Shown here: one piece after another, positions 34,470-46,693 of the stretch | How the letters are laid out: each line of letters begins with the position of its first letter | How positions within the stretch are numbered: position 1 is the stretch's first letter | Assembly: GCA_022818135.1 (NCBI GenBank) | Contig: JAFMSR010000019.1 | Span: 3,019,357-3,083,356 of the forward strand | Reading direction: 5' to 3' | DNA from: Saxidomus purpurata | Lineage: Eukaryota; Mollusca; Bivalvia; Venerida; Veneridae | DNA length: 64,000 nt | The notes under the pieces: generated by a model | What the model was told of the DNA's origin: nothing | The model's input: only the letters and a program-made list of their open reading frames with translations | The model's database searches: none | Translations under genes and position numbers: made by a program

Positions 34470-37110
34470 AGTATTACAATTAGGTTAATGTTTGTATGAC
34501 AAGGTAATTATTTTATCTGTATTGATAACACAGTGCATACATACATAGCAGTGCAATAATGATTGGAACTATGATGTAATATGAGAAACGACCTCTTTGC
34601 ATGTAGAATTTGATTTGTACAAGTATTTTTGTAGATGTTTGTGTTTATTTTAATGCTTTTTATTTGCGTTGTTTACAATGTGTTTCGAGTCACTAATTTG
34701 GTGCCATTTAAGTCTACTTGTAATATATTTTATGTGTGTAGGATTTGTTTGGTATTTCTTTTAACTTTTGGAAAAAGAGTTACCTTTTCTTGTATTCTCG
34801 AAGAGATACTTGTGGATTTTTAACGACAAATTTTAGGGATGATCGAAAATCAAAGAAGCACCGGTGGTAAGCTGTTCAAGTGATTCAGTGTTAAATATAC
34901 ATGTACATACAGATGCCTTAACTCTTGAAAGTGTACATTTTCATCTGAAGAAAAAAATTCCTCGAAATGTGCATGCTAATATACAAATATTGACTGATGA
35001 AGAAGTGAATATCCAAATCTATGGACCTGAGTGTGATACAATGTATCTAGACTAGCAGAACTAATTTAGTAATACTTACTTTAGATACAATTACAATGAG
35101 CACTTAATTTGACTTATGATTCCCAGAAGAGATTGACCTCGCCTCAGTAGGTCCTGTCCTAACCTCACCAATGTAAAGTAAGATAAAGACAAGAATACAA
35201 AGTTCGTTATAGAAGACAATTTTCTACTATTTATGAAACTGCTTGACATAAATTTACAAGGAAAAAATAGCTGGAACAAATTTTTCTCAGTTGAAACTCT
35301 TTCTGATTTCTTACAGAAATTGTTTCTATTTTTTAAAAAGAAAACTTATCTTGGGACAACCTCAGGAGCAGATGCACCCTTAGTAACCTTAAACATTTAG
35401 GATAAAGCGATTTCTGCATCTTTCAGTTATGCCTAACGTTGCATATGGAAATATTAGCTACTTGAAATACATTCTTTAAATACAGCGGCTTGTTTGTTTA
35501 TTTCAATGGTAACTTACACAAGGAAAGGTAACTCTTGGAATGATTTGCTTCAAAACTTCAGCATTTAATTTTACATCTTCTAGTCAATGTTTTAGTCAAT
35601 GTGTTTTTACAACTACTTTCTTTTGCTTATAAGTACTTTGTGTTTCACTTGCTTATAAATACTTTTTGTTTCTTTTGCTAATAAGTACTATTTGTTTCAT
35701 TATAATTCTTGATGATTTTAATATCTGTTCAGTGAGTATCAGTTACTTTGCAGCATTGTCATAAAATTTATTCTCGATTTTGTACAACTTAGATAAATCG
35801 CTCTCGAGACTCACACCAGATAGAATCTACCTCGAAGAGAGAGAGAGCGGCAATGTGGAATTATTTTGTGCTAGTTAAGGACTCTTACGCCATGGCTATG
35901 TTAGCGATCAAACCTGGGACCCTTCAGTAGTGAGACAAACAAATTAAAAAGTAATTACTGAATATACAAAATGTAATGATTGTTTTCAAACACGAGACTG
36001 CTGTGATCAGTGCATGACATGAATTAGGATCAGTGGGTGAAAGGTCAAGATCACAAATAATGTGAGGTGCTGTGAGACTTTAGAATGCAGCATACGAGAT
36101 TTCAAGAAAGTTGAGATAATCTCTAAACATTTGAAATATTATACAGTAATATACGATGTAATGTACATTACAGTATATTGCATGTTGCCAGTGGACTGAA
36201 ACTTCTTTCAGTAGATATAATTATGATAGTAAGACATAGTTTAACTAAAAACAAATGCTCGAATGATGTATAGTAGATTTTATTGAAAAAATGTCTAAAT
36301 ACCATATACAGTCAAACATGTGAAGAAACACCACTGTTGGGACAGTTACATATGTGGTCTTTGTATGTGTCTTTATTCATAAGAGTTTCTACAATAGATA
36401 AATAGTGTACTGTGATCTCCCTGCTGGTCTGTATTTGCAGGGTGGTCTTTTAACACAGGTTTAACTGTAATATGTTCAGATGTTGTTTTCTATGGTCAGT
36501 ACCTTGCTGACAATGATTTAAAAATTATTAAATTATAAATTTAAAAATCTTGCGAAAGATTCAGTAAGCAAATCTATATTTTCTTTGAGCACACCTGTGA
36601 ACAATCAATGGTACTGTCCAAATTAAAAAGTAGATGAGTCCATTTTAGAAATTTAGTAGCGTCAGGATTGAAAATTGATAGGTCAAGGGTTAAGATAAAA
36701 TCTTCTTAGCGCAAAATTGTTACAGCTGCAAATGCATGTAGACTACATGTTTCACTGAACCTGTGTTTCTTTATCTATAGGTCTTGTGCATTTGTTTCTC
36801 TGTAATATCTTTTTATACAAAGCAAGTGCTCATTATTAAGTGGTTATAAATGTTTAACGTCAAAATAATTTTGAAATTAACAGTGTTTTACAGAAAAAAA
36901 GCCTATTTATCATGTAGAAACAAGTTTCTTATATCAGAAAAGGCTATTATGACATGCACTAGTTCATCGTGGTTGTTCAAAATGTTTTTAACCATAGAGA
37001 TTTATTCTAACAATGTACTGTTAGTTTGAAAACATGCATAAGCATTGAAATCCCTACTACATGCTGTATATGGATGTTTTTGTATGCATTTTAATAGATT
37101 ATATACATAT
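34470..37110. other. Noncoding stretch with minor tandem repeats
   Basis: A 29-bp repeat with TTTGCTTATAAGTACTTTTT occurs three times at 35618-35700. Short ORFs at 34635-34823 and 34864-35055 show no known domain and no flanking splice sites that would link them. Nothing else was seen. Confidence 0.4.
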
Positions 37111-37117
37111 TTAATAC

Positions 37118-37234
37118 CAGGACTGGGTTGTTTGAAACTTTAATTGACGATTGAGTTAACAGGTTCTTTCAATAAGAAAGTTTTTTCAGCTGTTGGTTTA
37201 ACAAACTGTTGAAAGTTTCAAACAACCAGGTCCA
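37118..37234. mobile_element. Short MITE with GGTTGTTTGAAACTTT arms
   Basis: GGACTGGGTTGTTTGAAACT on the left and the reverse complement GGACCTGGTTGTTTGAAACT on the right form terminal inverted repeats of over 20 bases around about 70 bases. No coding sequence is present. Confidence 0.65.
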
Positions 37235-37554
37235 AAGGACTAAAAATATCAAAAAATGGGAACGTCTTCATCTGTATTCACTAGTCTGTATTGTATAATG
37301 AGATATGAAATAATAAAACACTGTATTAAAATCTCCCAACTGTAATGGTTGTCTGTATTGCCATATCTATATTTACATATGAAAGTGTATTTACAAATTT
37401 TCATTTGCAAACTTGATTTGTCAGAAAAGGAAGAAAAAAAAACTCCCGGAAAAATGCCCATTTGCCACAGTTGTTGTTTGATGCGTAAATATTGAGTTAA
37501 AAGTAGTTTGTGTGTCAAACTATCTCGAATACAAATACTGAAAAGGAATATTTA

Positions 37555-37760
37555 ATAGGAAAGGAACATTAAGCACACAAAAGTTAAACCTTAACACAAA
37601 ACTGAGCTCACAACACTGAATATTAAATACACAAAAGGAACATTAAATACACAAAAGTTATCCTTCTAAAAACAAAACTCGGTACTCAAAAGTATCTTTA
37701 ATATAAATTGCACAAAAGGAATATTGAATGCATAAAAGTTTTTCCTAAACTCGAAACTCT
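37555..37760 (+). repeat. Degenerate tandem repeat (ATTAAATACACAAAAG)
   Basis: GGAACATTAAATACACAAAA and related versions recur about five times with irregular spacing. Confidence 0.5.
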
Positions 37761-38199
37761 GCACTCACTACAGAAGAATGAATTTACCAACAATGAGAAA
37801 AGGCAGCACACAAAGTCAGGGCTAGCACTGGCTCACTTTTTCTCATGTGGCGTTGTTTGCATAGAGCAAAGAATATACTCTCTCTTTTCAGTTTTAGCCA
37901 ATACAATTTCTTTTGAGCCAATTTAACTTTTTTTTGTAGCCAACTATGGCATTGCTTAGTGTCGGAGCTAGTGCTGAAAGTACACAATGCAGCCTAAATA
38001 TTAGCTTGATATTAATGGTAACGCTTGTGCAGAGTAGTAAATGATAACACGTGCATAATAATCATGTACATCAGTATTTAAGAAATAAATGTGTCCTTGT
38101 ATTTTTGTTGAATAAAATACAATCAAATAATATACGAACATAGAAATTAAACAGCTGACTTCATTTTATTCAGTGATAAATTATAGAGACACGTTTATT

Positions 38200-38640
38200 A
38201 TTATGCTCCCGTCTGCTGGAAGATTTAGGGGTATCTTGTTTTGCACATGTTCGTCAGTCTGTCTGTAGACAAAACCTCTGATCATAACTGCAGAATGCTT
38301 GGGCTAGGTTCCGCAAACTTTGAAGGTTGGTTGGTAATGGCAAGTAGATGACCCCTATTGACTTTGAAATCAACGGTCACAGTGACCTTCATTAGAAAAA
38401 AACTTGGCCGATCAATAACTAGAGAACGCCTTAACCTAGTGTCATCCAACTTTTGAAGGTAAGTTGGTCATGACAAGATTAACCCTATCGATTTTAAAGA
38501 CATCATATCAAAGGTCAAGGTCACAGTGACCTTCAGGAGAAAATTGTCCGATCAATAATTAGAGAGTGCATTAGCCTAGTGTTCTCAAACTTTGTAGGTA
38601 GGTTGGTCATGACCAGTAGATAACCCCTTTCGATTTCGAT
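38200..38640 (+). repeat. Degenerate tandem repeat with GGTCACAGTGACCTTCA
   Basis: About three units of roughly 150 bases carry AAGGTCAAGGTCACAGTGAC, CGATCAATAA and TTGGTCATGAC. It is the same broad family as 52660-53610. Confidence 0.65.
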
Positions 38641-39041
38641 GTCAATAGGTAAACAGGAAAAAGGTAAAAACACAAGGTCACCAATACCTTTAACACAAAA
38701 AACTAGATTTGACCACAAATCATTCCACTGCAATCTAAACAGGGAACATGTCATATATAAATGTACATGTACATTTTTTATCTTACATTTTAAATATGTG
38801 CAAACATTAGCTCCTTTAAAAGAAAGTTGATGTTACCTATATGAAAAATTTAGACAATTTGTGTTATTAAGACAATCACTATATTGTCTCTCATTTACCT
38901 CATTGCAAGATTTAGCGCATTTCTTCATCTTAAAAAAATTCAACACTTTAAACCCAGTAACCATGATAACCCTGAATCATGTCAGGACGGTTATTACCCT
39001 AATCATACGTTGTTTTGTTTATACAAATTCATATCACGTTT

Positions 39042-39390
39042 AGGCCAAAAAAAATAATATGTATGTTTCCTGTGACATGCCAGAAAAAAATAGGGTAGGT
39101 AGGTCGATTTTTTTTTCAGGGCGAGTAGAATAGCTTCTTCATAGTAGTAGCATTCCCATAGATGGTTGTAGATGTAGATGTTTATGCTTTCTACTTTTAA
39201 TACATAACTTTTTATGTACCCTTTGATTCGTCCTCATTTGAGTTCGAACCGGCGAATGATTCGTACCCGCGAATGATTCGTTCTCAAATTATTTCGTACT
39301 CAAAAAAATTTTTTTGGTCAATAAAACGTTTATGGTCGGGGGTTAAAAATAGGGTAGGTCGGGTCACCGGAAACATACATTTTTGGCCTT
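39042..39390. mobile_element. MITE (~350 bp) abutting the TRIM copy 1 stop codon
   Basis: The left end AGGCCAAAAAAAATAATATG, then TATGTTTCC, matches the reverse complement of the right end (AGGCCAAAAATGTATGTTTC, then CGGTGAC). The subterminal phrase AAATAGGGTAGGT occurs near both ends. The interior has GATTCGT repeats (39225-39290). The right end stops about 14 bases before the TRIM stop codon at 39404. Confidence 0.7.
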
Positions 39391-39403
39391 ATTGTTATTG
39401 TTT

Positions 39404-42243
39404 TTATTTGGATATTTGGAAAACACTGATCACATCAGAATCACATCCCACCAGTAGTGCTGAATTTTTCCTGTCATAGGCCACTGCATACGGGTTCACA
39501 AGTCCTTCAGTCGGTCCAACAACTTCACAAATTTCAGTCCCGTCTGCATCTATTTGCAAGATGTTTCTGGAATTGACGCCGGTTACAAGTAACTGATTTC
39601 CTGGAAGCAGACAAACGCCCCAGGCTTTTTGTAATTTTTTATCGTTATACACCCATAACTTTCTGCCACTTTTGGTGAAAGCAACGAGACCATTTTCACA
39701 GTCTGTGACGTAAACCGCGTCAGTTCTCGGGCTTATGACGATATTATTAGCAGAAGAGAACATCGGTTTTGCAGATTCGTCGTTTTCATAGCGCCGTAGT
39801 AGGGTTCCTTCCCTGGTGTAAACAATGACCTTTGATTGTGGATGTCCTAAGAATTTTGCTCCACAAGAGACATACATTTCCTTTTGTTTCGAGTCAAAAC
39901 AAAGGCCCATATGTCTCTTTTCGGTGTAGATTGTACCGCCTAGTGATAAGGTTTTATCGCATGAAATAAACTGTACCCTATGATCGACGCACTTGGTAGC
40001 TGCCACTTCCTGTGGTCCAGTATTACACAGTGAAAAAGGTAATTCTGATACGTTCAGGTTAATGTTATCAATTGCTTTGAAGTTCGTGTTAAATCTCTTT
40101 ACATTGTTATTTCTATAGTCACTGACTATATATGAACCATCTTCTAATATACATATCCCACTTATACCACAAGTTTTGTTGTCGCTGCTTAATTTTACAT
40201 TTGTCTTCCTGTTACTTGTAGCTTGTAATGGTCTAATTTCTTTAGCGAAAATACCAAAAGTCTTTAAACTCAGAAGCTTTTCAGCAGCCTTGGTGTTTAT
40301 ACAATAGCACAGTTGTTTCGGATGCCAGTTGAAAGACATTTCATTAACAGAATTGTCAACATCACTTACGACCTTTTTACTAAGCTTAATATTTGTAAAG
40401 ATTTCCGCTTCATTCTGTCCTGCATTGACTTTCTTTGACGCATCCTGTGTAACAGTAAGAACACTTTCCAGATCTTTGCCATTTAATTGGGTGACAAGTT
40501 CCACATGCTTGGATTCTATTTCCTGTCTAGAGGCATCAGCGATCTCTTTAATTCGGTTGATTATATCATCTTGAAATTTATCAATGTTTCGCAGAGCTTG
40601 TTTCTTTTCTTCATCAAGGCTTGCAACATTGCTGTTTCTTTGAACCTGCTCTTGTTGTATTCTTGTTATCATGTTTTGCAGAGAATCCGTGACGCCTGTA
40701 TATTCTGTTCCGTCCATTACTCCCCTCGCAACGTCTATTATATTGCCAACGTTGAGGCAGGACCTGACACAGAAATAAACAACAACTGTTCTTATATCAA
40801 TCTAAATGTAATCAGGTCAGTTTAGGCTTTGATACTCTTCGCACATTCAAAAGCGTTTAGAGATGATTTTAATTTCAGACAAGTTCCTAAAGACCCCCCT
40901 GCCTAGTTCCGGACATACTTTAAATGATGCAAGAGGTATATGTGCACAAAAAGGTATTGTGTTCTTCAGATATTCACAAACAAGAAATGTATCTATGAGG
41001 ACACGGATATCCCCGCTATGTGCTTTTAGACACAGAATTGTGTGGTTTGCTTGTAATAGGATTTTGTCAACTTGTCAAAAATTGAACTTGACATGTATTT
41101 TTATTAACATAAATTATGTGCATTCGTGACAAATCTAACTGAATCCAACCAGCCTTTCATGAGATAGTGACCGAAAACAACTAATTTCACAGAAATTTAA
41201 GTTCAAATGGGGCGACAATTTCTGTAAGAGTTTTTAGATTGTAACCTAAATTAGACTTGACCTATATCCCCTGAACGTACATGCAAATATCTAAATTGAA
41301 TCCATGCACTCTTTAAACAGTCATTGATAGAAAACCACCATTTTAATAATAAGACAATAAAGGACCGTCAATCATGTACTTTTATTTGGATTGTAACCAA
41401 AATTGAACTTGACATGTATTTTAATAAATATGTTCATAAACTTGCATGTAAAGTCTGAATAAAATCCATGCAACTTTTCAAAAGTTATTGATGTTCAACT
41501 TAACGGACGGACAACGGTAAAACATTATGCCCTTCGATTCTCCGAATGGCGGAGGAAAAAAAAGAATGGAAAAGTTGATAGATTAAAACATTGCCATAAT
41601 ACGACTACATGTATACCTACGCTGGTAATTTGGCTATGGACTCATGAGTGAAAAGTGAATTAGGCCTATAACAAAGCCGATAATTGAACTATATGGACTC
41701 ATGAGTGAGAAGTAAAATCATACCAAAGCTGATAATCGAACTAAAAAGTGAACCGAGAACGTGAACGAGGCAATCGAACAATGGATTTTGTTAGCAAAAT
41801 ATTTAATATCCAGCCCAAAAACAAACAAAAAGTTTAAAAGGATGTGAAAAATAATTCTAAACGTGATTTGATAAAATTCATCAAAGTCATAATTACCTAT
41901 GTTTAATGGCGATGCAACCCTGGCAGCATACTTCATCATGCTCCTGGCAAAACCTGTCTAGGACCTGTCCATGATGGAATGGGCACCTTTCAGTTAATTC
42001 ATCAGCCTCTGTGGAACCACTTTCGCTTTGAAACCCTACATGTTTATCCTTAATTTTATGTGAGCGCAACGCTGAGAATTTGTTATGATGTTGAAGACAC
42101 TGGTCACAAAAATACACCCCGCAGTCAACACAAAACCTCTTCCCTTCTTTTACACTTTCGGTTTCCTTACATGTTGAACAACAAGTGTCATTAGTTTCCT
42201 CTTGATCCCTACCGTTGTTTTTACTGGTAGCCATTTTGAACAT
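39404..42243 (-). CDS. TRIM-like protein, copy 1: two B-boxes, coiled coil, NHL-like propeller, no RING
   Basis: Exon 1 is 42243-41897 (donor CATAG/GTAATT) and exon 2 is 40763-39404 (acceptor TGTGTCAG/GTCC); the codon for Arg spans the join. The protein is 568 residues, or 565 from the second ATG (MATSK, 42234), whose counterpart is the start in copy 2. B-box 1 ligands are C22, C25, C38, C41, C46 and C49 with H52/H53. B-box 2 has C87, H90, C99, H102, C107, C110 and H115. A Gln/Glu-rich coiled coil follows (about 130-250), then propeller blades such as GICILEDGSYIVSDYRNNNV and LLPGNQLLVTGVNSRNI. There is no RING in either exon. The layout resembles TRIM56/TRIM71-like expansions in bivalves, often linked to innate immunity; the exact role is unknown. 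Confidence 0.85.
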
Positions 42244-42249
42244 AATTTA

Positions 42250-42420
42250 GTTAGAAATGTTTTGCATAATTTTACTTCCTGGTTTACTGTTTTCTGAAAA
42301 TAGAAGTGTTTAAAGCATTGTGTACCGTGCACCTCCACTTGAGGTTAACAAGGTTAGCTTTTAAAAAAGATAGAAAGCGGCTCGCTTGGTTTGGGAATTT
42401 ACTGTCAAAGAGATGATTCA
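42250..42420. promoter_or_regulatory. Upstream region of TRIM copy 1
   Basis: The region before the start codon shares TTTTACTTCCTGGTTTACTG and TTTTCTGAAAA with the region before copy 2 (TTTTACTTCCTAGTTTCTTG, 52267). The duplication therefore carried the 5' flank too. No TATA box or defined factor site can be named. Confidence 0.35.
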
Positions 42421-42780
42421 AGCTCAAGTTCGGTTTTATTACACTGTCCTGTGACTTTGGAACATGGTGGGGGTAAGAGTGAGGTTGGGTGCGCACCATA
42501 AACCGGTTTAAGCTCCCCAGTGGTGTTTTTGCCCTGACCGTTCCAAGGCGGTGCCCCACTGTGTTCCTTTTAATTGTTCGTTTTTCCTCGTGCTTTGTAG
42601 GCTAGTGTGTGTTGGTAGTGTACGTTGGGTACATTTTGTATGTGTGTGTTGTGTGTGTGTGTGTGTTGGTGGTGTCCCCCTGGGTGCTGTGGGGCTCGTT
42701 TGGGAGGCTGCTTTTTGGTCTGGCTCCTGTTGTTTTGTTTTTATGTTAATGCCCCCAATTACTAGATTTATATGCAGATT
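42420..42780 (-). repeat. GC/GT-rich dispersed element with a (GT)n run
   Basis: The stretch is clearly richer in G and C than its surroundings and includes a (GT)n run at about 42638-42668. On minus it reads GGGGAGCTTAAACCGGTTTA followed by TGGTGCGCACCCAACCTCAC. Open frames on both strands (42508-42882 minus, 42551-42904 plus) are low-complexity. A dispersed repeat is likely but no second copy is in the window. Confidence 0.45.
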
Positions 42781-42904
42781 CAAATATTTCAAGACGAGGT
42801 CCAATAAAAAAGTTACAAATGGGAATAGTTCACCAAATTCGGTAATAGTCCTGTACATTTTACCGTCTGTCAATTTATACAATCCAGAAGTTGGTATGTA
42901 CTAG

Positions 42905-44400
42905 TATATGTGACAAAGGGAGATTGTTCATTAAATTAAGGCACATCGGAGTTATTCATCTGCTATAAGACAATAAGACATTGTACAGACAGGAGGTATG
43001 TGCAAAGTTTTACTAGACCCTTACCTAATTTAGTACCGTGGTGTATATGATGAAATGAGAAATGGTTGTAACCAGGATATAAGCTTTTCGTCGAAAGACA
43101 TTTCGCCGACTATGACACATTGCCGATATAAGATCTCCGTCGTAACTTAAATATCGTATAATTTCGTGAGACTGTTCCCAATTCTGCTGAATGATGTAAA
43201 GATTGTTCAAGTGTTTGTTGACTGGTAACTGAAAAACACATGCTTTAACATCCAAACTGTATATTTCATATGGTTTATATCATGAGAGAAAAAAATACAA
43301 ACCACAAGTTCCCTTCCGCGTCATTGAATACTTTTTGTACCTTTAGTCAGAGTGTTCCTTAGATCTGGTTCCTGGCGTAGGTAGTACGTTGACGGCCGTT
43401 TGAATCCACCATTTCCTCAAGCGTCTTTGAACCATGGCCAATGTTTTTTTGATTTTGCGGGTTTTCCTTGCATGAAGCTCTTTCAAAGTTGTTTTAGGAA
43501 TTCCATTCTTTGTACAACTCTGGTTGTATGGCAACAAATAAAAACTTTAATATCTTATTTCCGAAATCATGAGGCCTGGGAGATAAGATATTTGGTCTTG
43601 TAGTATTTTATAGTGCACATTTACCATACATTGTATGTTATTGACTCCTGGGTCAATAGTTTCCAACATAGGTCACTTAGTTTTGATAGAATATATAGTA
43701 CAAGTTGTTCTAAAAACTTACTGTAAACCACAAGGCCTAGAGCTTAGATATTGGCATGTAGCATTGACAAGTTGACTTTTACCAAGATTATTAAAATTAG
43801 TCCGTGTGATCTTCCACCCTAGGTAAATGTACTTGTAGCAAGGAAACTTTAAAGCAATCTTCAACTTTTTGTTTTTAAATCATGTAAACTTTTCCGGAAT
43901 ATAAAGTCAGGTTAACTTTTATGGTCAGTTTGAATACATCAATAAGCGTTTGTTTTAGTCTCGTGTTTTAGGTTTTTCAAGATGTTGGTTATTTTAGGGT
44001 TAATCTTTGTATTAAATTTGCTATCGTGCAACCGTCTGACGCTGGGAGATCCGGCTTTACTTCATGGTTTTTCTATCCACGTTTAATTTACTAACGGCGT
44101 ATGGTTTAAGTCTGTAATTGACATAAGTTCCAATATACGATAACAATGGATAACCAGCAAATAAAATGTCTAGCTCAGCTCACAAACATCTAAACAATGA
44201 ACTGAGTTTTTTTATAATTATGTACCTGGGGATATGCCAGGGTTAATAGACGTTTTATCTTTTAAGCGTGTTGCAATTATCATGTACAATGTATCTTATA
44301 TTTAGGGTTACTATACTTAATTTGAGTTGTTCTTTTGCAAATATGGTAAATTTAATGGCGAAACTGTAAAAACAACCCGAAATTTACCTTTTTAAACATT
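42905..44400. other. Noncoding stretch
   Basis: No gene or repeat could be supported. Confidence 0.4.
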
Positions 44401-45130
44401 TATTTAAAAGGCAATGCAATGCATACACAAATCACTAACAGATACAGATGTATAAGATATTGTATTGATCAAATGGTTTATATCTGCAATTCTCTAGAGC
44501 TAAGACATCCTTAAAGACATAATAAATGTGTAGGATTTAACAGATATAAGACATCAAATGCAAAATCATATAACAGTTATTTGCATTTAACAATGTTGGT
44601 TGATCACTAATCAGACATTTCTTATTCCGTAATTCAGCGGAAGCAGCGTTAATTTTCCATCCGGCGGAAGTGGACACAGTCATTATTTTAAATAAAATAC
44701 CCCCATCTTTTATAAACACTGAAACGCTTAACTTGAATAATATTTCTTTAGCATGATGCGGATGTGGAATCACTTGCATGTCACTTTTTGATGGGTCGCA
44801 TACGGCTATCGGTTCTTAATGTCACCCCATGGGGGAGCACACAGTTGTTGCTTTGTATCCACTGAGGTCCAGGATAGTTGAATCTTACTAAATGAAACGA
44901 AGAGTCTTTAAAAGATATAATAAATGAAATAATGCTTTAACATTATCACACACATCTCTCTCCAATGGTCAGGCTTACACACAGAATAATGAATCCTCCA
45001 ACTAATGCGAAAAAGCATGAAATGAAGCGTGATATACACGTTCTCCTCGGCACTTATCGTTGAATACTAATAAGCTTAAACTGCAGACAAGACTCACTGA
45101 ATATTGTTGGTCTTTATTGCAAAGAAAAAG
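44400..45130. repeat. Segmental duplication block A1 (partner 56.5-57.06 kb)
   Basis: It shares AGCGTTAATTTTCCA with 56735, TGAAGCGTGATATACAC/CGAAGCGTGATATACAC with 56964, and CTCACTGAAT followed by GTTG further on. Both blocks run in the same orientation. Confidence 0.6.
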
Positions 45131-45194
45131 GTTTGTAGTCGAACGAAGTACGGGATTGTAAAAACGTGAAACACTGACAAGGCAGCAAATCATG

Positions 45195-45850
45195 TTACAA
45201 GTATTTACAATTGAGATATGGCAATATACATGTATCACCCAGACGCTCCGGAATACAGTATTTACAATGGAGATATGACTATATATCACACAGACGATCC
45301 AGCATACTGTACATGTATTAACAGTGGAGATTTGATAATATATTATTCAGACGCTCCCGAATACAGTTTTTGCAATGGAAATATGGTACATGTAATACAT
45401 ATATCAAAACATTCTTTACAAGTTACAACGGAGATGTGGCTATATATCACCCTGGCGCTTCCGAATACAGTATTTACAATTGCGATATGGCAGTTTACCA
45501 TACAGACATCCATAAATACAGTATTTACAATTGAGATATGGCAGTTTACCATACAGACACCCATAAATACAGTATTTACAATTGAGATATGGCAGTATAC
45601 CATACATACACCCATAAATACAGTATTTATAATTGAGATATTGCAGTATACCATACATACACCCATAAATACAGTATTTACAATTGAGATATGGCAGTAT
45701 ACCATACATACACCCATAAATACAGTATTTATAATTGAGACATTGCAGTATATCATACATACACCCATAAATACAGTATTTACAATTGAGATATGGCAAT
45801 ATATCACACAGACACTCCCGAAAACAAGCGTATGTTTGTTTTCAGATAGA
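45195..45850 (+). repeat. 60-bp tandem array with 120-bp higher order, open on both strands
   Basis: About 11 units contain AATACAGTATTTACAATTGA followed by GATATGGCAGT. The last six alternate between ACAATTGAGATATGGCAG and ATAATTGAGATATTGCAG types, a two-unit higher order. Because 60 is a multiple of three, long frames stay open: plus 45218-45883 (20-residue unit with INTVFTIEIWQYTI) and minus 45915-45343 (unit with NTVFMGVCMVYCHISI), plus a second minus frame. Known coding evidence is lacking, so this is called a repeat. Confidence 0.85.
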
Positions 45851-46369
45851 GACCATGTAACTCTGGGTTTAGTGGTGATATAAAGATTAGTTTGTACAAA
45901 ATGTAACTTGTTCAATAAATGTTTAAAGACAGCTAACAGTGCATATTACAATGGTTTTAATTAAATCGATAAAATTTTGCTTGTTACCAGCGCTGTTATA
46001 TACCGTAGAGTATCTTTAATAAAGCAGTACTTTGTAACGGTATAAAGCGATCGCTATATATATGTGTATGACTACATTACAGAGATTTTTGTACTGAAGA
46101 ATTTATCATTAGGTTCTAAAATATTTGGCCTGGATATCAAAGGCGGTGTTAATATTGGGTTGCAAGAGGAAATCTATTTTCTTAAAATTATCAAGTAATA
46201 AACTTTGTTGAAAGTAGCAAAAAAAAGGAACAAACACATAAAGACAAGAAGACAGAACAAAAACGTTACTATGATGATTGCACCTTTTGCAGACCTTATT
46301 TTTATCAGACTAAGTCGCAGAAGACAAAATCTTTATACCTTCGTTATAATTTTTTTGGGGTTTTCACAT

Positions 46370-46693
46370 AGGTCTGTTGCAAATATTTGCCCACTTACAG
46401 AAGACATCGAAGGCGGCCCTAGTCTTACATCTATTGCACGTAGAAAGCATGTTTTTACCCGATATATTGTTTCTTACCGTTGATCATCTTGATATAAAAG
46501 TCACTGTTAACGAAACGGTCAATTATAAGAAATATTCTTTTTTTCATCAAGTTTTGATTAACAATCCCCGTAAGTTAAAGTATTTTACCACTGCATGTAG
46601 TGTACCTCTGCTCACTTTCTTCTAGATATTCTTATATATCACTCACTGTCTACGTACGTAAGTCTTTTTCAGGTAAACTTTGAACCGATTTCT
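46370..46693. repeat. Segmental duplication block A2 (partner 55.86-56.08 kb)
   Basis: It shares ATATAAAAGTCACTGTTA, then GCGAAAC/ACGAAAC, and TCTACGTACGTAAGTCTT with 55957-56045, in the same orientation. Homology to the partner stops near 46690, where the inverted-repeat element begins. Confidence 0.6.

Noticed and set aside
40329..40825. Plus-strand ORFs over TRIM copy 1 (similar ones at 50762-51192 and 58709-59215)
   Set aside because: They are antisense to the coiled-coil region in each copy and conserved only because the sense strand is.
42551..42904. Cys/Val-rich ORF over the GT run
   Set aside because: Low-complexity translation of (GT)n with open frames on both strands.
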